From NCBI GenBank assembly GCA_963676865.2, contig CAXXSS010000001.1, positions 744,001-808,000 on the forward strand: 64,000 nt of DNA, read 5' to 3'. The stretch comes from JAAYUD01 sp963676865 (GTDB lineage Bacteria; Bacteroidota; Bacteroidia; Bacteroidales; Bacteroidaceae). Within the stretch, counting starts at the first letter, position 1. Each line of letters starts with the position of its first letter. The position numbers and the translations under genes are program-made. Positions 53,873 to 62,878 of this stretch are shown in pieces. Under the pieces are notes generated by a model. That model made no database searches, had not been told where the DNA came from, and was given only the letters and a program-made list of their open reading frames with translations.

Positions 53873-55153
53873 ATGCTTACCATTAAACAAATTACAGAAA
53901 ATACAGACACTGTTATAAAGGGTCTGGAAAAAAAGCATTTTAAAAACGCAAAAGAGGCTGTCGCAAAGGTTCTTGAACTGAACGACATACGCCGCAATTC
54001 ACAAAAGCAGTTAGATGATAACTTGGCAAAGTCAAAATTACTTGCCAAAAGCATCGGACAACTCATGAAAGAAGGCAAGTCCGATGAAGCGGCTTCTATT
54101 CGAAAAGAGGTTTCCGAATTCAAAGATCTTAGCAAAACATTGGAAGATCAAATGGAAAAGGCTGCTACTGATATGCGAAATTTACTCTATACGATTCCTA
54201 ATATTCCTCACGAAAGTGTACCCGAAGGATTCGGAGCCGATGATAACAAGGTAGAGAAAATGGGCGGTCAAAACACCGTCCTTCCTGTTAACCCACTACC
54301 CCATTGGGAATTGGCAAAGAAATATGATATTATTGATTTCGATCTAGGAGTTAAAATCAGCGGTGCCGGCTTCCCCGTATATAAGGGGAAAGGAGCTCGT
54401 TTGCAACGTGCGTTGATCAACTTTTTCCTTGACGAAGCCCGCAACAGTGGCTATACCGAAATACAACCGCCTACGGTAGTCAATCAGGATTCCGGATATG
54501 GCACAGGACAGCTTCCTGACAAAGAAGGACAAATGTATCACTGCGAATTGGACGATTTATACCTGATTCCGACAGCCGAAGTTCCTGTAACAAACATTTA
54601 TCGGGACGTTATCCTCGAAGAAAAAGAACTACCTATCAAGAACTGTGCTTATACCCAATGCTTTCGTCGCGAAGCCGGATCTTATGGTAAAGACGTTCGA
54701 GGTCTAAACCGTCTGCACGAATTTTCAAAAGTAGAATTGGTACGCATCGACAAACCCGAACATTCGTATGATTCGCTCAAAGAAATGCTGGCTCACGTTG
54801 AAGGGTTATGCCAGAAACTTGAATTGCCATACCGCATTCTTCGCCTTTGCGGTGGAGATATGAGTTTTACGTCTGCTCTCTGCTTCGACTTTGAAGTTTA
54901 TTCCGAGGCACAAAAACGCTGGTTGGAAGTTAGTTCTGTATCAAACTTCGAAACTTATCAGGCCAACCGCTTGAAATGCCGTTACCGCACAACAGCCGAC
55001 AACAAAAAAATAGAGCTATGCCATACCCTCAACGGTTCGGCATTGGCCCTACCCCGTATTGTTGCCGCATTACTTGAAAACAATCAGACCCCCGAAGGCA
55101 TCAAGATACCCAAAGCCCTTGTTCCTTATTGCGGGTTCGATATAATCGATTAA
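53873..55153 (+). CDS. serS: Serine--tRNA ligase
   Basis: Charges tRNA-Ser and, in selenium-using species, tRNA-Sec. The 426 residues have the N-terminal antiparallel coiled-coil arm (about residues 30-100, the long helices that hold the tRNA long arm). The class II catalytic core follows, with TAEVPVTNIYRDVILEEKELPI (TxE motif), the motif 2 FRREAGSYGKDVRGLNRLHEFSKVE, and the motif 3 LNGSALALPRIVAALLENNQ. It stands alone after a terminator; the next gene starts 38 bp later. Confidence 0.98.
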   Translation: MLTIKQITENTDTVIKGLEKKHFKNAKEAVAKVLELNDIRRNSQKQLDDNLAKSKLLAKSIGQLMKEGKSDEAASIRKEVSEFKDLSKTLEDQMEKAATDMRNLLYTIPNIPHESVPEGFGADDNKVEKMGGQNTVLPVNPLPHWELAKKYDIIDFDLGVKISGAGFPVYKGKGARLQRALINFFLDEARNSGYTEIQPPTVVNQDSGYGTGQLPDKEGQMYHCELDDLYLIPTAEVPVTNIYRDVILEEKELPIKNCAYTQCFRREAGSYGKDVRGLNRLHEFSKVELVRIDKPEHSYDSLKEMLAHVEGLCQKLELPYRILRLCGGDMSFTSALCFDFEVYSEAQKRWLEVSSVSNFETYQANRLKCRYRTTADNKKIELCHTLNGSALALPRIVAALLENNQTPEGIKIPKALVPYCGFDIID

Positions 55154-55191
55154 CATGAAGCAGACAGCTTTAACCCTTTAAATGAAAAACG

Positions 55192-57480
55192 ATGAATAAA
55201 ATTGTCCACAAGGAGCAACTTTCCGAAAAAGTATTCCTGTTCGAAGTCGAAGCCCCGTTAATAGCCCGTTCCCGCAAGGCCGGCAATTTCGTTATTATCC
55301 GTGTAGGAGAAAAAGGCGAACGCGTCCCTTTAACTATTTCCATGGCCGATAAAGGAAAGGGGACTATTACCATTATTGCACAAAAGGTTGGCGTATCAAC
55401 CGAAAAGTTGTGTGATCTGAAAGTTGGCGATAGCCTGACAGACGTAGTAGGTCCGCTAGGCCAAGCTACCAATATCGAGAACTTCGGCACAGTCGTTTGT
55501 GCGGGAGGCGGTGTAGGCAATGCTCCGATGTTGCCTATAGCTCAGGCACTCAAAGCGGCAGGCAACAGGGTCATTTCTGTTTTGGCAGGACGCAACAAAG
55601 ATTTGATTATCTTGGAAGATGAGATTCGCAAATGCTCCGACGAGGTGATCATTATGACCGACGATGGTTCATACGGAAAGAAAGGGCTCGTTACAAATGG
55701 TATTGAAGAGGTTATTCTGCGCGAGAAAGTAAATAAATGCTTCGCCATCGGTCCGGCGATTATGATGAAATTTGTCTGTCTGCTTACAAAAAAATACAAT
55801 ATACCAACCGAAGTTTCTCTCAACACTATCATGGTAGATGGTACCGGAATGTGTGGAGCTTGCCGCGTCAGCGTAGGTGGCAAAACAAAATTCGTTTGTG
55901 TAGATGGTCCCGAGTTTGACGGACACGAAGTGGACTTTGATGAGATGATGAGACGCCTTGCAGCCTACAGACCGGAAGAAAGAGTAGATCTCGAACGCTA
56001 CGAAAAGACAACTACCGAAGAAGACAAAGTGGACGAGAACAGTCGTGATGCAGCTTGGCGAGTAAACCTCCGCAAATCGATAAAAGCGAAAGAGCGCACC
56101 GAGATTCCTCGAGCTAAAATGAACGAGCTCGATCCGGAATACCGCTCGCACTCTCGCAAAGAAGAAGTAAACCAAGGGCTCACCGAAGAACAAGCTTTGA
56201 CAGAAGCCAAACGTTGTTTGGATTGTGCCAATCCGGGTTGTATTACAGGTTGTCCTGTGAACATCGATATTCCACGGTTCGTGAAAAATATCGAATGCGG
56301 AGAATTCCTCGAAGCAGCAAAGACCTTGAAAGAAACCAGTGCACTACCGGCTGTTTGCGGACGGGTTTGCCCTCAAGAAAAACAGTGCGAATCGAAATGC
56401 ATTCACTTGAAGATGAACAAAGAGGCTGTTGCTATCGGTTATTTGGAACGCTTTGCAGCTGATTTCGAACGCGAAAGTGGCAATATCTCTGTGCCCAAAA
56501 TAGCAGAAAAGAACAACATAAAGATTGCAGTGGTCGGTTCTGGTCCTTCAGGACTATCCTTTGCAGGCGATATGGTCAAAAAAGGATACGACGTTACTGT
56601 TTTCGAAGCACTGCACGAAATAGGCGGCGTTTTGAAGTATGGTATTCCGGAATTTCGTTTACCCAACAAGATTGTAGATGTAGAGATTGAGAGTCTTGCC
56701 AAGACAGGCGTCAAATTTATCAAAGACTGCATCATCGGAAAGACCATTAGCGTAGAGGAACTCGAGGCTGAAGATTTTAAAGGCATATACATTGCATCGG
56801 GTGCAGGACTCCCCAACTTCATGGATATTCCGGGTGAGAATCTAATCAACGTACTTTCGTCCAACGAATACTTAACCCGCGTAAACCTGATGGATGCAGC
56901 GAGTGACGAAAGCGACACTCCCGTTTCTTTCGGTAAGAATGTGGCAATAATCGGTGGTGGCAATACAGCAATGGACTCTGTCCGCACAGCACGCCGTCTT
57001 GGCGCGGAAAGAGCGATGATTATCTATCGCCGTTCTGAAGCCGAGATGCCTGCACGTCTCGAAGAAGTGAAACACGCCAAGGAAGAAGGTATCGAATTTC
57101 TCACACTACACAATCCGATAGAATATATTGCCGACGAGCAAGGTAAAGTCAAACAAGTAGTCTTGCAAAAAATGGAACTTGGCGAGCCCGATGCTTCAGG
57201 ACGCCGTAGCCCGGTGGCTATTCCAGGTGCAATAGAAACAATTGATATCGATCTGGCCATTGTCAGTGTAGGCGTATCACCCAACCCGATTGTTCCAAAA
57301 TCTATCAAAGGTCTAGAATTGGGAAGAAAGAACACTATTGCCGTCAATGACGACATGCAGTCTTCTATTCCAACAATCTTTGCAGGAGGTGACATCGTAC
57401 GTGGCGGAGCAACCGTAATCCTTGCCATGGGCGACGGAAGACGTGCAGCTGCCGCAATGGACAAGCAACTAACGAAATAA
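55192..57480 (+). CDS. Fused NfnA-like ferredoxin-NADP reductase subunit and GltD-like NADPH-dependent oxidoreductase
   Basis: A 762-residue fusion of two flavoprotein halves. Residues 1-270 are an FNR/PyrK-type FAD-NAD(P) module (PLTISMADKGKGTITIIAQKVG, CAGGGVGNAPMLPIA) ending in a [2Fe-2S] segment DGTGMCGACRV with Cys221, Cys224 and Cys236. Residues 290-762 are a glutamate-synthase small-subunit-type module with two [4Fe-4S] cysteine sets (CLDCANPGCITGCPV, CGRVCPQEKQCESKC), GSGPSGLSFAG for FAD and IIGGGNTAMDS for NADPH. Separate genes nfnA/nfnB make NADH-dependent ferredoxin:NADP transhydrogenase in other anaerobes; such a bifurcating role, or NADPH-linked glutamate synthesis, is possible. 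No gltB-like large subunit is nearby. Confidence 0.93.
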   Translation: MNKIVHKEQLSEKVFLFEVEAPLIARSRKAGNFVIIRVGEKGERVPLTISMADKGKGTITIIAQKVGVSTEKLCDLKVGDSLTDVVGPLGQATNIENFGTVVCAGGGVGNAPMLPIAQALKAAGNRVISVLAGRNKDLIILEDEIRKCSDEVIIMTDDGSYGKKGLVTNGIEEVILREKVNKCFAIGPAIMMKFVCLLTKKYNIPTEVSLNTIMVDGTGMCGACRVSVGGKTKFVCVDGPEFDGHEVDFDEMMRRLAAYRPEERVDLERYEKTTTEEDKVDENSRDAAWRVNLRKSIKAKERTEIPRAKMNELDPEYRSHSRKEEVNQGLTEEQALTEAKRCLDCANPGCITGCPVNIDIPRFVKNIECGEFLEAAKTLKETSALPAVCGRVCPQEKQCESKCIHLKMNKEAVAIGYLERFAADFERESGNISVPKIAEKNNIKIAVVGSGPSGLSFAGDMVKKGYDVTVFEALHEIGGVLKYGIPEFRLPNKIVDVEIESLAKTGVKFIKDCIIGKTISVEELEAEDFKGIYIASGAGLPNFMDIPGENLINVLSSNEYLTRVNLMDAASDESDTPVSFGKNVAIIGGGNTAMDSVRTARRLGAERAMIIYRRSEAEMPARLEEVKHAKEEGIEFLTLHNPIEYIADEQGKVKQVVLQKMELGEPDASGRRSPVAIPGAIETIDIDLAIVSVGVSPNPIVPKSIKGLELGRKNTIAVNDDMQSSIPTIFAGGDIVRGGATVILAMGDGRRAAAAMDKQLTK

Positions 57481-57537
57481 TAACTTCGCACAAATATTAC
57501 TTTTGCAAGATAATATTTTGCAAAAAATGTATTAAAA

Positions 57538-57575
57538 AGGGATAAATCATTCGACTCTCAGAATGGTTTATCCCT
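57538..57575 (+). terminator. Terminator-like hairpin after the NfnA/GltD fusion gene
   Basis: 15-base arms AGGGATAAATCATTC and GAATGGTTTATCCCT pair with one G-T pair, 57 bp after the stop. The following run is CTCTCAAT rather than T-rich. Confidence 0.7.
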
Positions 57576-58071
57576 CTCAATATATTCCAATATTCGACGT
57601 ATCCAATTCATCTACACAGAATACACTCGTTCACATACGAATCGGCTCTTTAGACACCCACAGAGCATCATTTAGACCAGTTCTAAACAGAGGTCCGCTG
57701 AAAATAAGGACTCTACAGCATGCTCTTGGTGCGATTTTCGGACTTTTTTTCGCTGGCGTTGTATACGGTACACCGTTAACCTGCTGTATGGCAGCGCCGT
57801 ATGGTGTCACACGGAGGTGGCAAAGGAGAATTATAAAGATTAAATTGGATGCATATTCCCTTGCCTCTTTTACCGATGACACAGAAATAAGTTAAAAGTA
57901 AATGCTGCGCAAGCAATTTATTTTCCAGAAGGCCTTGAACAGTGAATATTCCACAATATTCTGATACTTTTTTATCTTAATATGCCATAGAAGACCTTAT
58001 AGAGCACTATTCTCGCTATCGTTTCAGCGTTCTAATATAAAGCAAATTGCAACAAGACATAAATGTATCGC
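57576..58071. other. Unexplained intergenic stretch with higher GC core
   Basis: The part 57640-57830 is noticeably richer in GC than its surroundings and is open for about 80 to 110 codons on both strands (plus 57563-57895, minus 57631-57882). Neither frame shows a recognisable domain. It may be a remnant of a mobile gene or a conserved non-coding DNA. The last 170 bases are plain AT-rich spacer up to the IS1595 element. Confidence 0.4.
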
Positions 58072-59143
58072 GGCTATAGTTAATTATTGCGTTGCAAAAT
58101 CAGTTTTTATTATCTACCATCGATATTCGGAGGAGTCCGGCAGCATGATCTGTTTCATTCTTCAGGATTGTTTCAACGACCTTGAACCAGTTCAAATAGT
58201 TCTTTAGATATTTCGTAGCCACTCCCCAAAAGGTTGAAGCGATCCATTTTTTCAGCCTGTTATGGAGGGAATTTACATGTTGTATGTGAAACCTTTCAAG
58301 TTTTACCCGCTGTTTCAAGTCCCCCCTGAGCACAACATGTTTCAGCCGATTGTCATTTGCGTATCCCTTATAGCTTGTATGTCCATCTGAACACAGAACC
58401 ACATCCTCCGGTAGGGGCGTATGCAGACTTTCCGTTATATCTTTCTTGGTAAGGCGTCCCTTTCCGCAGCATGTCATATTCAAATCGTTCTTCCGATCAG
58501 TAGTTACTATCACCTTGGTCTTGTTGTTAGATATGCCCGAACTATTGGAGTCGCTGCCCCTTTTACGGGCAGGACGTTCCAAATGCCGATTTCCTTTCTC
58601 TGATTCCTCGAAAAAAGTTTCATCGCTTTCCACTATACCCGAAAAAGAACTGCCTTCATCTTGTTTGAACGTACCCAAAATCTTGTGTCGCCAGTCAAAA
58701 GCCGTTTTCTTGTTGATTTTAAGCGAGGAGGAAATATTGTCCAAAGACTTCTGGTCAGACATCAGTTCCAAATAGCGACCTACCAATTCCTTTTTGTGAA
58801 GCCCTTCCTGCCAAGTTCCGGTATATTCGGTGAATGTGCGCCTACAATCTTTGCACTTGAAGCGTTGAGCACCTTTGTCCTTGCCAAAACGATAATAATG
58901 TTTGCCACCACAATGAGGACAACTACCTTGCTTGTTCAGTAACTGGAACAGACGAGGAGAAGGAGAAGCCGATACGATTTTTGACGATAAGGCGGAAACC
59001 AGAGACACACGTTCTCCTAAAGGAAGAGACAGCGCAGCGACTAATATTTCTTGATAGGTCATAACTTCTGAAGTTTTACGAGGACAAAAATACAAAAAAT
59101 TAGGTATATCTACCATTTTACAACGCAATAATTAACTATAGCC
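58072..59143 (-). mobile_element. IS1595-family insertion sequence with target site duplication
   Basis: A 1072-bp element. The terminal inverted repeats at 58072-58100 and 59115-59143 are 29 bp with one mismatch, starting GGCTATAGTTAATTATTGCG. The flanking direct repeats ATGTATCGC at 58063-58071 and 59144-59152 are 9 bp as read (8 is usual for the family, so one base may match by chance). The intact transposase and clean ends indicate a recent insertion. Confidence 0.93.
58100..59062 (-). CDS. IS1595-family (ISXO2-like) transposase
   Basis: Mobilises the element. The start is taken at ATG 59062 (MTYQEILVAA, 321 residues); an in-frame ATG at 59116 within the right repeat gives a longer form. 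A zinc-ribbon with CPHCG and CKDCR binds DNA (about residues 47-70). The ISXO2 DDE domain follows, with VESDETFFEES and CSDGHTSY carrying the acidic residues and the HVNSLHNRLKKWIASTFWGVATKYLKNYLNWF ending typical of the family. The stop codon touches the left repeat. Undamaged. Confidence 0.93.
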   Translation of the reverse strand: MTYQEILVAALSLPLGERVSLVSALSSKIVSASPSPRLFQLLNKQGSCPHCGGKHYYRFGKDKGAQRFKCKDCRRTFTEYTGTWQEGLHKKELVGRYLELMSDQKSLDNISSSLKINKKTAFDWRHKILGTFKQDEGSSFSGIVESDETFFEESEKGNRHLERPARKRGSDSNSSGISNNKTKVIVTTDRKNDLNMTCCGKGRLTKKDITESLHTPLPEDVVLCSDGHTSYKGYANDNRLKHVVLRGDLKQRVKLERFHIQHVNSLHNRLKKWIASTFWGVATKYLKNYLNWFKVVETILKNETDHAAGLLRISMVDNKN

Positions 59144-59159
59144 ATGTATCGCGTGCAAA

Positions 59160-59268
59160 TCGTTGATAGACAGCGAGAAATTCATAAGGACGAAAATAAA
59201 TGTTTGTAAGTATAAACTTTTATTTATGTCCATATGAATTTTTATTTTCGTCCTTATCATTTTTCGAA
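59160..59268. repeat. Dispersed intergenic repeat, copy C (74-bp core)
   Basis: The core at 59184-59257 begins ATAAGGACGAAAATAAA and ends TTTATTTTCGTCCTTAT, exact 17-base reverse complements. The shoulders TCGTTGATAGACAGCGAGAAA and TTTTTCGAA match copy A. The IS1595 element inserted just before its left shoulder. Confidence 0.82.
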
Positions 59269-59466
59269 AGCGCAGGTTCGATTGAGTGAATCAATAAGTG
59301 CTACTTGGATATGGTTAAGAAAGTATCAGTATCGCTTCCTATGTTCACCTATAAAGGTTGTTCATACCAGCTCAGCTCCTCTTCAAGTAACTGGAAAGAG
59401 ACGATTATTTCAACAAATCTATGCCTTCTTTATCTTTCCAAAACCACATATGCTCCTAAATTTGTT

Positions 59467-59502
59467 GACGTCCATATGTTTTCTGAAAAACTTAAGGACG
59501 TC
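59467..59502. repeat. 36-bp GACGTCC hairpin module, copy 2
   Basis: Inverse-orientation match of 9800-9835, with the outer ACCGAAAAAACTAACATACG homology immediately after it. Together with copy C of the 74-bp repeat it forms a composite of about 365 bp. The remaining bases of 59269-59772 are AT-rich and hold the promoter of the next gene (TATTTTTG at 59719-59726). Confidence 0.7.
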
Positions 59503-59772
59503 ACCGAAAAAACTAACATACGACAATTTGGCCTCATTGTTTAGATAATTTTTGTACAACCTATATAGACATTTGATTATGTTAAAGGCAGCACTATATA
59601 GGCAAATAAACATTCTAATTCATGTCAAAGATTATCTGCATTCTACAAATTAATACTCTAATAATATTACAATTGCAAAATAATCTGATATTATTTTTAT
59701 TTAGAAATTTTTCTTGATTATTTTTGTGAAAATATCATATAGAAATAAACCCAAAGATTAATAATTAAAGCA

Positions 59773-60891
59773 ATGAAAAATAGAAGAATTAATGAATTCT
59801 TAATTACATTTTTTTTTGTAATAGCATGCCCATTTTCCCTGTTTGCCCAAATCAATAATGATATTGATTCAATAGCAAGCCAATTATCGACAACAGTAGC
59901 ACAAAATGGAGGATTGCTATGGAAAGTATCGGGAAACGGTCTTGCAAAAAGTTCCTATATTTTCGGGACTTATCATGACAATTGCCATAGTTTTACTGAG
60001 AATCAAGTATTCTCCATCCCAGGACTGAAAAAAGCAATCGAAGAAGCGGAAGAAATTGCAACTGAAGATAATATATTTCCAACAAAAAAAGAAATATACA
60101 CGATGCTTGATACTTCTCCTTACGAACGACTCCTTTCTCCTTCAGCAATTACAAGGATGCCAAAAGGCAAATATTACAGCAGTTTATTTAAAAGCTATAA
60201 GGAATGGCGAAAGTTTGATAAACAAATGAAAATACAAGGCTTCTTCCCCTACTTACAACAAAAGCCCACATATTGGATGAACATTTTTAATATGAAACTT
60301 ACTATGCAAATCGCACTACCGAGTATGGTGAATCGACCAAGCATTCCTATAGACTTGTATATAGCGAAATATGCGAGAGAAAAGAAAACGCCTATGTTCT
60401 TTTTAAATGCCCAATATCCTGGTGATACAGGTTTCTTCGGGATTTTTGATCCTATCTATGCCAAGACAAATGAAAAAATGCGCTACAAAAGGCCCCTAGA
60501 AGTACAGATAAAAGAACTTTGCAAATTATTAAACCAGATAGAATCTCCAAAATACAAGAAACTGTGCGAAGAAGGTATAAAGAAAGAAAAAGAAAAATAT
60601 AATTATACAGGCATAAGAGATAGTTTGTTCAATGCTTATAAAACAATGGATATTAAAAAAATTGAAAAGATAGAGAAACTCATTATAAAACGACAAGGTA
60701 AAGATTATCTTTCCTATAGGATGTTTATATTAGACGGGCGTAATATAAGATGGATCCCAATCATAAAGAAGCACATGGCAGAACATGTTTGTTTTATTGC
60801 CTTTGGCTGTCGCCACCTTGTCGGAGAAACGGGGATTATCAATCTTTTAAGAAAAGAAGGCTATGAGGTGACACCCGTTTTTTTAGATTGA
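59773..60891 (+). CDS. TraB/GumN-family secreted protein, tandem copy 1
   Basis: A 372-residue paralog of the TraB/GumN gene at 38379. The signal peptide ends SLFAQ (residue 26). The first conserved motif is SYIFGTYHDN with His68, the second CFIAFGCRHLVGETGIINLLRKEGYEV near the C-terminus, so both histidine motifs of the family are present. A central lysine-rich region (KPTYWMNIF, KRPLEVQIKELCKLLNQIESPKY) is specific to this pair. Family members resemble Tiki metallopeptidases; bacterial function is unknown. Monocistronic, with promoter TATTTTTG at 59719-59726. Confidence 0.85.
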   Translation: MKNRRINEFLITFFFVIACPFSLFAQINNDIDSIASQLSTTVAQNGGLLWKVSGNGLAKSSYIFGTYHDNCHSFTENQVFSIPGLKKAIEEAEEIATEDNIFPTKKEIYTMLDTSPYERLLSPSAITRMPKGKYYSSLFKSYKEWRKFDKQMKIQGFFPYLQQKPTYWMNIFNMKLTMQIALPSMVNRPSIPIDLYIAKYAREKKTPMFFLNAQYPGDTGFFGIFDPIYAKTNEKMRYKRPLEVQIKELCKLLNQIESPKYKKLCEEGIKKEKEKYNYTGIRDSLFNAYKTMDIKKIEKIEKLIIKRQGKDYLSYRMFILDGRNIRWIPIIKKHMAEHVCFIAFGCRHLVGETGIINLLRKEGYEVTPVFLD

Positions 60892-61096
60892 GAAGCAAAT
60901 GACAAGCACTATAATTAATACCCCTACCTCTCTCCTACAAAAGGACGGATAGGGCAACCACATTAAACGTTTATCTAGATATATTGACAACAATATTATA
61001 GCAATAATAACGCAACCTATCTATTGTCAAATACTCCCCGTAGTATCCAAATCAGCCCATTAACAAAAAGTCATTACAAAATAATCATACATTATT

Positions 61097-61126
61097 TTTG
61101 TTTAAAAGTTTTTTTATTTATCTTTG
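61097..61126 (+). promoter_or_regulatory. Promoter of TraB/GumN copy 2
   Basis: TTTG ending at 61100, 18 bases, TATCTTTG at 61119-61126. This duplicated promoter has a better consensus than that of copy 1. Confidence 0.7.
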
Positions 61127-61217
61127 TGAAAATATCACACATTATGGATGATTTTATATCGTAATAATGCACTCTTACATATTTCTTATATGATTAGTTT
61201 ATATAAATATTTAAGTT

Positions 61218-62300
61218 ATGAAGAATAGAAGAATTAATGAATTCTTAATTACATTTTTTTTTGTAATAGCATGCCCATCTTCCCTGTTTGCCCAAATCAA
61301 TAATGATATTGATTCAATAGCAAGCCAATTATCGGCAACAGTAGCACAAGAAGGAGGATTTCTGTGGAAAGTCTCAGGAAATGGTCTCACAAAAAGTTCC
61401 TATATTTTCGGTACTTATGATGACAATTACCATCGTTTTACTGAAAGCCAAGTATTCTCCATCCCAGGACTAAGAAAAGCACTCGAAGAAGCAGAAGAAA
61501 TTGCAACTGAAAATAATATTTACACTCTATTTAATACTTCTCTTATTAACGAACGAATTCTTTCTACTTCTGCAATTACAAGGATGCCAAAAGGCGAACA
61601 TTACTACTATTTATTTAAAAGCGATAAGAAATGGCAAAAGTTTGATGAGCAGATGAAAAAAGAAGGTTTCCAGAGCTACTCAGACCAAAAGCCCACATAT
61701 TGGACAAACATTCTTAAAATAGGACTTACGGTACAAACCTCGCTACCGCCTACAATGAATCAATCAGGCATTCCTTGGGATTTTTATATCACAAAGTATG
61801 CAAAGGAAAAGAAAACGCCTATGTTTTTTTTGAATCCCCAATCTCCTGGTAGTCCCGGTTTCTCCGCCATTTTTGATCCTATCTATACCAAAGCCAATGA
61901 AAAGTTACGCTATAAAAGGCCACTAGAAGTACAAATAAAAGAACTTTGCAAATTGTTAAACCAAATAGAATCACCCAAATACAAAGAACAGTGCGAAGAA
62001 GATATAAAGAGAGCTAGAGAAAAATATGATTACGTTGGTATAAGAGATAGTTTGTTTGCCGCCTACAAAACAATGAATATTAAGAAACTTGAAGATATTA
62101 CGGAGGTGGAAGGTAAATATTTTCCTTTCTATAAAGCGTTTATATTAGATAGACCTAATATAAGGTGGATTCCAATCATGAAAGAGCAGATGGCAAAACA
62201 TACTTGTTTTGTTGCCTTTGGCTGTCGTCACCTCGTCGGAGAAAAAGGGATTATCAATCTTCTAAGAAAAGAAGGTTATGAGGTAACACCCGTTTTTTAG
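61218..62300 (+). CDS. TraB/GumN-family secreted protein, tandem copy 2 (altered active-site motif)
   Basis: A 360-residue sister of the gene at 59773. The signal peptide and first 60 residues are nearly identical, but the first family motif reads SYIFGTYDDN, so His68 of copy 1 is Asp here. The second motif, CFVAFGCRHLVGEKGIINLLRKEGYEV, is intact. Copy 2 also lacks about eight residues after NNIYT. It is open throughout with a good promoter, so it is expressed but probably altered or inactive if the family is metal-dependent. Ends 126 bp before a two-way terminator shared with panD. Confidence 0.85.
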   Translation: MKNRRINEFLITFFFVIACPSSLFAQINNDIDSIASQLSATVAQEGGFLWKVSGNGLTKSSYIFGTYDDNYHRFTESQVFSIPGLRKALEEAEEIATENNIYTLFNTSLINERILSTSAITRMPKGEHYYYLFKSDKKWQKFDEQMKKEGFQSYSDQKPTYWTNILKIGLTVQTSLPPTMNQSGIPWDFYITKYAKEKKTPMFFLNPQSPGSPGFSAIFDPIYTKANEKLRYKRPLEVQIKELCKLLNQIESPKYKEQCEEDIKRAREKYDYVGIRDSLFAAYKTMNIKKLEDITEVEGKYFPFYKAFILDRPNIRWIPIMKEQMAKHTCFVAFGCRHLVGEKGIINLLRKEGYEVTPVF

Positions 62301-62425
62301 ATTGAAAAACAAATACCAAACACTATAATTTAAAGATATCCCCCTCCCTACCCTCACCCCTGCAAAAAGGACGTATCGGCAACCACATTAAACATTTATC
62401 AATACATACAAAAGTGTCGGAAGAC

Positions 62426-62460
62426 AAAAAAGACGTAACCTGATTAAGTTACGTCTTTTT
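62426..62460. terminator. Bidirectional terminator between TraB copy 2 and panD
   Basis: A perfect 13-base stem AAAAAGACGTAAC/GTTACGTCTTTTT with T-runs on both strands. Confidence 0.9.
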
Positions 62461-62493
62461 ATCTTTAAAGAGCAATATATATGCTCCTTATAG

Positions 62494-62847
62494 CTATTCA
62501 ATCACTTTATTGTTCCGTTGATCGGGGAAAACAATAGTCGGCTTGAATTTTTTAGCTTCTTCAAAGTCCATTAAAGCATACGACATAATAATAATAATAT
62601 CGTTGACTTGTACCTTGCGAGCGGCAGCGCCGTTGAGACAAACGCAACCTGAGCCGCGTTCTCCTTTTATGATATAGGTTTCGAAACGTTCACCATTATT
62701 ATTATTAGTAATAGCTACCTTTTCGCCTGCAATCATATTGGCAGCATCCATTAAATCTTCGTCGATTGTAATGCTCCCCATGTAACTGAGATTTGCCTCA
62801 GTAACGCGGGCACAATGAATTTTTGATTTTAAAATTTGAACCATCAT
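62494..62847 (-). CDS. panD: Aspartate 1-decarboxylase
   Basis: Makes beta-alanine for pantothenate. The 117-residue proenzyme self-cleaves between Gly24 and Ser25 in YMGSITID to form the pyruvoyl cofactor. KSKIHCARVT, GERGSGCVCLNGAAARKV and DIIIIMSYALMDFEEA follow the PanD pattern. Start is an ATG pair at 62847/62844. It is 31 bp downstream of panC, so the two are an operon; both end at the terminator at 62426-62460. Confidence 0.97.
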   Translation of the reverse strand: MMVQILKSKIHCARVTEANLSYMGSITIDEDLMDAANMIAGEKVAITNNNNGERFETYIIKGERGSGCVCLNGAAARKVQVNDIIIIMSYALMDFEEAKKFKPTIVFPDQRNNKVIE

Positions 62848-62878
62848 AACGATGTAAAATAATAATGTTAAGGCTATT

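Larger units (their letters stand above)
59675..62390 (+). repeat. Tandem gene duplication of about 1.45 kb
   Basis: The unit 59675-61080 and the unit from about 61080 to 62390 are similar through promoter, coding region and downstream spacer. Matching marks are the TTTTTG-rich promoter, GTGAAAATATCA, the first 60 codons, the GCCTTTGGCTGTCGCCACCT-type 3' end, and the downstream GCAACCACATTAAACRTTTATC. Start codons are 1445 bp apart. Confidence 0.85.

Noticed and set aside
57563..57895. 110-codon plus-strand ORF after the terminator
   Set aside because: The opposite strand is also open, no domain recognised, no start signal; listed only as an unexplained stretch.
59234..59548. 104-codon ORF across the repeats downstream of the IS1595 element
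   Set aside because: Runs through two palindromic repeat modules and has no coding character.
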